A stretch of DNA of 49,350 nucleotides from Cyanophora paradoxa (Eukaryota; Glaucocystophyceae; Cyanophorales; Cyanophoraceae). This document shows positions 45,588 through 49,350 of this stretch, in pieces; position 1 is the stretch's first letter, and each line of letters begins with the position of its first letter. Position numbers and translations under genes: made by a program. The stretch is taken from the NCBI GenBank assembly GCA_004431415.1, contig QPMI01000309.1, forward strand, positions 1-49,350, written 5' to 3'. The notes below the pieces were generated by a model. It searched no databases and had not been told where the DNA came from. It worked only from the letters and a program-made list of their open reading frames with translations.

Positions 45588-48500
45588 TTAGAGGCCGGAG
45601 GCGGCGAGCTGGGCGACGAGGGCGGCGAGGTGGGCGCGGATGCTCGCCGTCGCCTCGATGACCTCCGGCGGCAGCATCAGGATCATGAACGACGTCCTGC
45701 GCCCCGCCGCCCCTTAGCGCGGCCGGGCGGGGCGGGGGCGGGGCGGGTGCGGGGCGGGCCGGTGGGTCTCGTCCTGGAGGGTCGAGATGATGCGGGAGAG
45801 GAGGAAGAGGTACTCCAGCCCCAGCAGCAGCTGCGCCCCGGGCGAGGGGTCGGGCTCGGCGCGGGGCGGGCGGGCGGGGCGCGGGGCGGACGAGGATGGC
45901 GGCGAAGCAGCAGCTCTGGACGGTGTGGAGGCGGGCGAGCTCCTCCCGGGCCTCCTGCGTCAGCAGCGCCGCCAGCCGCTCCACCCCGGGCTGCAGCCCC
46001 GGCAGGTTCGTCGCCGTGATGAACTGCCCGCCCCGCCCCGCCCCGTCGGGCCCCGCGGGGCGTGGGGGCGGGGGGGCGGCGGGGCGGGCACCCGCATGCG
46101 GGGGTTGGTCGGGGCGAGGCGCCCCAGGTCGGGGCTCGTCAGCTGCCACGCCTGCGCCGGGGCCGGCCTCAGCGGCGCGGGCGGCCCGGGGGCGCGGGCC
46201 GCGGCCGGGGCGGGGCGCGCGTGGCGGATGAAGGAGAGCAGGAGCGTCTCGAGGCCCTCCGTGAAGAGCACGCCCCCGGCCGCGCAGTCCGCTGCCCCGC
46301 GTCAGCGGGCGAGGTCCGAGGCGGCGCGGCCAGCCGGGGGCGCACCGGGCGTCTTGGCGAAGCAGGCGGGGGAGAAGAGGAGCTCGTCCGCGGGGGCGTA
46401 CCGGTGCAGCATGCCTGCCGGGGGCTCAGGGGCGGGGGATGCGAGCGGGCGGGGCCGGGGCGGGCCGCCGAGGTGGAGGGAGCTGTTCCCGAAGAGCAGC
46501 GCGTCGTGCGCCGCCCGCATCTGCCCGGACCCCGGCCCCTTCAGCACCGGCCTGGCGCCGGGCGGGGCGGGGCGGGCGGGGCGGACGCGGGCGACGGCGT
46601 CGGCGACGGCGGCGCGCTGGCGGGCGACTCCCGCCGCGTCGGGCGACGTCGCCATCTCGAGGAGGTGGTAGTGCAGCTTCATCGCCAGGCTCCCCAGCAG
46701 CGCCGTCTGCTCCCGCTCCCCCGCCGCGTGGTCTGCCCCGCCCCGCCCCGCTCGCCTCGGGCGCGGCGAGGGCGGGGCGGCGGGGTGGGGGGGCGGACCG
46801 CAGCTGTCGGTGATCTCCAGGCCGACGACGAACCAGACGAGGATCACCGCCTGCGCGCCCCGCCCCGGCCTCAGCGCCGGCCCCGGGGAGCGAGGGCGGG
46901 CGGGCGGCGGGGCGCGCCCAGACGGCGAAGAAGGCGCCGCAGTACTGGTAGGTCACCCGGTCGGCGCTCGCGAGGAAGCGCCCCGCCCGCCTCGCCAGCG
47001 CCCCCGCGGCCCGCGCAGCCCGCGCCGCCCGCAGCACCGCCGCCGCCGGCGCTCGCGGGCCGCGGCGGCGGCGCCGGCGCCCTCCTCCTCGTCGCGGGGC
47101 GAGGCCGAGCCGCGGCGGCCGGCGCGGCCCTCGGCCTTGGCGGCCTTGTGCGCGCGCGCCGCGCGGGCGTGCGTGGGGCGCCTGTCGGTGGAGAGGCCGG
47201 CCTCGTCTGCGGGGCGGGCCGGGGACGTGAGGCGTGAGGCACGAGGGGCGCGAGGGGCGGGGCGTGGGGGGGCGGGGCGGGGTACCGGCGAGGTCCTCGA
47301 CGTCGGCGAGCGAGTCGTCCTCCGAGCTGCCGGTCGGTCAGGCCCCGCGTCAGGCCCCCGAGCCCGCCGGGCGGGTGGCGAGGGGAAGGCCCCCGGCGCA
47401 CCTGTTGTCGCCGTTGGAGGCGCCGGCGGCCTCGTCGCCCGAGCCCGAGCCCGAGGCGCGGCGGACGAGGGCGAGGCGCGCCACCGCCGCCCGCGGGATG
47501 TCGTGGAAGAGCGCTGCGGCGCCGCCGTCGGCCCGGCCCCGCGCGGCGGGGGCGGCGGGGCGCTGGGGCGGACCGAGGGCGGCGGCCTTCTCGCGGCGGA
47601 CGCGGGCGACGGCGGGGCGGAAGAGGCACGCCGCGAGCGCCACCAGCAGCACCGTGATCGCCACGAACATCCCCTGCCCCGGGCGTGAACCCGAGGCGCG
47701 GGGCGGGGCGGGGCGGGGCGGGGCGGGCGGACGATGAGGAAGGCGCGGATGCGGAGGAAGTCGGTCCACGCGTCCTCCACCAGGCCCCCCGCCGCCTTCA
47801 CCAGCGCCTCGTACAGCAGCGCCGGCCCTGGCCCCGCCCCCCGGGGACCCCTTCAGCGCCCCCTGCGCCCCCGCCGGGAGCGGCGCGGCCGGCGGGGCGG
47901 CACCGTTCTGCTCGACGAAGAGGAGCGGGGCGCGCGCGTCGGTCCCGTTCCGCAGCGTGGCCATGCTCGCCCTGCGCGCCCCGCCCGCCCGCCGCGTCAA
48001 GGCGCGAGCGGGGCGCGGGGGCGGGGCCGGGGCCGGGGCGCGCCTGGCGACGGAGCGCGCGGCGACCACGAAGTCGAGGCCGGCCTGCCCGGCGAGAGGG
48101 GTCCTGAGCAAGGCGGGGGGCGCGGGGAGCGGGGCGGGGGGCACCTGCCAGAGGGGGACGCGCTCGTCGACGACGACGCCGGCGTCGCCGAAGGCGCGCC
48201 GCACGAGCACCAGCGGCTGCGTGTCCTCCGGCACCCGCGCCCCTGCACGCCGCGACTCAGCGGGGCGGGGGCGGGGCGGGGCGGGGCGGGGCGGGGCGGG
48301 GCGGGGCGGGCCGTCGCGGAAGAGGGCGATGTGGCGCGCCTCGAAGTCCGACGCCGCCCGCTCCAGGCTCGCCCGGCTCCTGCCGCCCCGCCCCCCCGCT
48401 CGCTCCCGCGCGCCGGCTGGAGCGCGCGGGGCGGGGCGCGGCGGGACGGGGGCGCACTCGGCCTCGAGGGCGCCGGTGCGGTCCCACTCGGTGCCCCCCA

Positions 48501-49350
48501 GGTGGAGCAGCTGCGCATTCAGCGCGATGTACGTCGCGTCCGTCGCCCGCACCCCCGACTCGCCCACCGCCTCCACGTCCCGCGCGCTGCGCCCCGCCCC
48601 GCCCCGCGTCGGCCGGGGAAAGCGGGGGGGGCGGGGCGGAGGCGGACAAGGTGTCGGCGAGGCTCTGGACGACGGCGAAGAGGGTCGAGGCGAGGGCCGT
48701 CACCGCCACCAGCACGCCCACCACCACCTGCCCCCGCGCCCCGTCAGCCGCGACCGGGGGCGCGGGGGCACGGGGGGAGGGGGGGCGTGCCCAGCGCATG
48801 CGCGTGATGGCGGCCGTGCGCGTGTCCCGCGCCCCCTGCGCCCCGCCGCCGGGGAGCGTCAGCCCGGCGGCGCCGGGGGGACGGGAGGCGCGCGTCGTGC
48901 CTGGATGCGGCGCTTGATGCGGGTCCAGCGCCGCAGCCGCCTCTCGCGCGCCGCGGGGTCCTCGACCTTCGCCGGCTCCTCCTCGTGCCCCGCCGCGTCG
49001 GGCGGGGGGCGGCCTCGGCCCCCGCGAGGCGCACGTCGCTCCCCGCGCGGCGCGTGCGGAAGCTCTGGCTCTTGAGGATGCCCCGCGCCACCCCGGCGCC
49101 CCCGGCCCCCGCCCCCGCGCCCCCGCCCGCCGCCTCGCCCTCGCCCTCGCTGTCGCTCTCGCCGGCGCGGAGGATGCCGACGCTCAGCACCGGGTGGCCC
49201 CGCCCGCCCTGCGCCCCGCCCCGCCCCGTCGGTTCCGCCGGCCCCGCCGCGAGAGGGCGCGCGGGGCGGCGGCCGCACCGAGTCGGGCCCCTCGTGGGCC
49301 CCGTCGCCGCCCGGCGCCGCGAAGGAGCTGCCGCCGCGTCGGGTCAGCGC
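45588..49350 (-). CDS. Large multi-pass membrane protein, N-terminus beyond the right edge
   Basis: On the minus strand, from the right: an acidic/Ser region (ESDSEGEGEAAGG), a basic stretch (ERRLRRWTRIKRRIQAR, about 48960-48905) and a first membrane segment VVVGVLVAVTALASTLFAVV (about 48735-48680). A probable exposed region follows (ATDATYIALNAQLLHLGGTE; DTQPLVLVRRAFGDAGVVVD; LYEALVKAAGGLVEDAWTDF). A second segment is MFVAITVLLVALAACLF near 47670-47620. A charged cytosolic part leads to YQYCGAFFAVW, AVILVWFVVGLEITDS, and a second exposed-looking region (HDALLFGNSSLHLGG; LFTEGLETLLLSFIRHA; TATNLPGLQPGVERLAALLT). The end is SFMILMLPPEVIEATASIRA, stop 45588-45590. The alternation of membrane pairs and exposed domains is receptor-like and loosely recalls Tmc-type protist proteins. 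No function is assigned. Confidence 0.6.

Overview
The window reads as nuclear DNA of a unicellular eukaryote (an alga or other protist). The coding genes are broken by many short introns (about 50-110 nt). They include a class I histone deacetylase, the TFIIH subunit MAT1, a mitochondrial uS17, an ATP synthase g-like subunit and a MAP3K-epsilon/Cdc7-type kinase. I cannot fix the lineage from sequence alone. All exon models here were built by eye from reading frame, GT/GC-AG boundaries and family resemblance. No search was run.

Layout. 1-2734 (-): two-domain soluble-type adenylyl cyclase, cut by the left edge. 3465-8152: a 4.7 kb DNA transposon with ~110 bp terminal inverted repeats and a 9 bp target duplication. 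It carries one minus-strand gene with a zinc-binding integrase module, a Cys-rich CXC-like block and a SAP-like segment. 8295-14607 (-): MAP3K-epsilon-like kinase with armadillo-type repeats. 15089-16854 (+): unrecognised type II membrane protein. 17070-17756 (+): mitochondrial ribosomal protein uS17. 18429-18881 (-): small protein with one membrane segment. 19761-20257 (+): ATP synthase g-like subunit. 20754-22078 (-): MAT1/TFB3. 22596-25644 (+): thioredoxin reductase whose C-terminus reads Gly-Cys-TGA-Gly-TAA, i.e. a selenoprotein. 25645-27150: AT-richer spacer with palindromes. 27151 to ~38475 (+): a very large repetitive gene of at least 66 exons. 38476-40968: spacer. 40969-42456 (-): unrecognised protein. 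42652-45015 (+): HDAC. 45588-49350 (-): multi-pass membrane protein, cut by the right edge.

The standout is the 27-38.5 kb gene. Reading through the consistent GTGCG donors, its exons join in one frame over about 1,715 codons. They encode roughly 28 four-cysteine modules (C-P-x-[GD]-[TS] ... C ... C-[FY]-x4-C). Pairs of modules are mostly separated by a 15-residue linker exon (QPEGVTDEEAWARCP type). All 14 linkers are preceded by an exon whose last bases are TA, followed by a GTGCG donor. An unspliced or retained intron therefore always reads TAG, while splicing makes TAC (Tyr). Large blocks, introns included, are near-identical copies, so the array is expanding by recent tandem and segmental duplication. 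I do not recognise the domain.

Two base-composition worlds alternate. The housekeeping genes are extremely G+C rich. Their introns start C-rich and end G-rich, so they can fold on themselves, and many use GC instead of GT donors. The transposon and the 26-41 kb region are closer to balanced composition.
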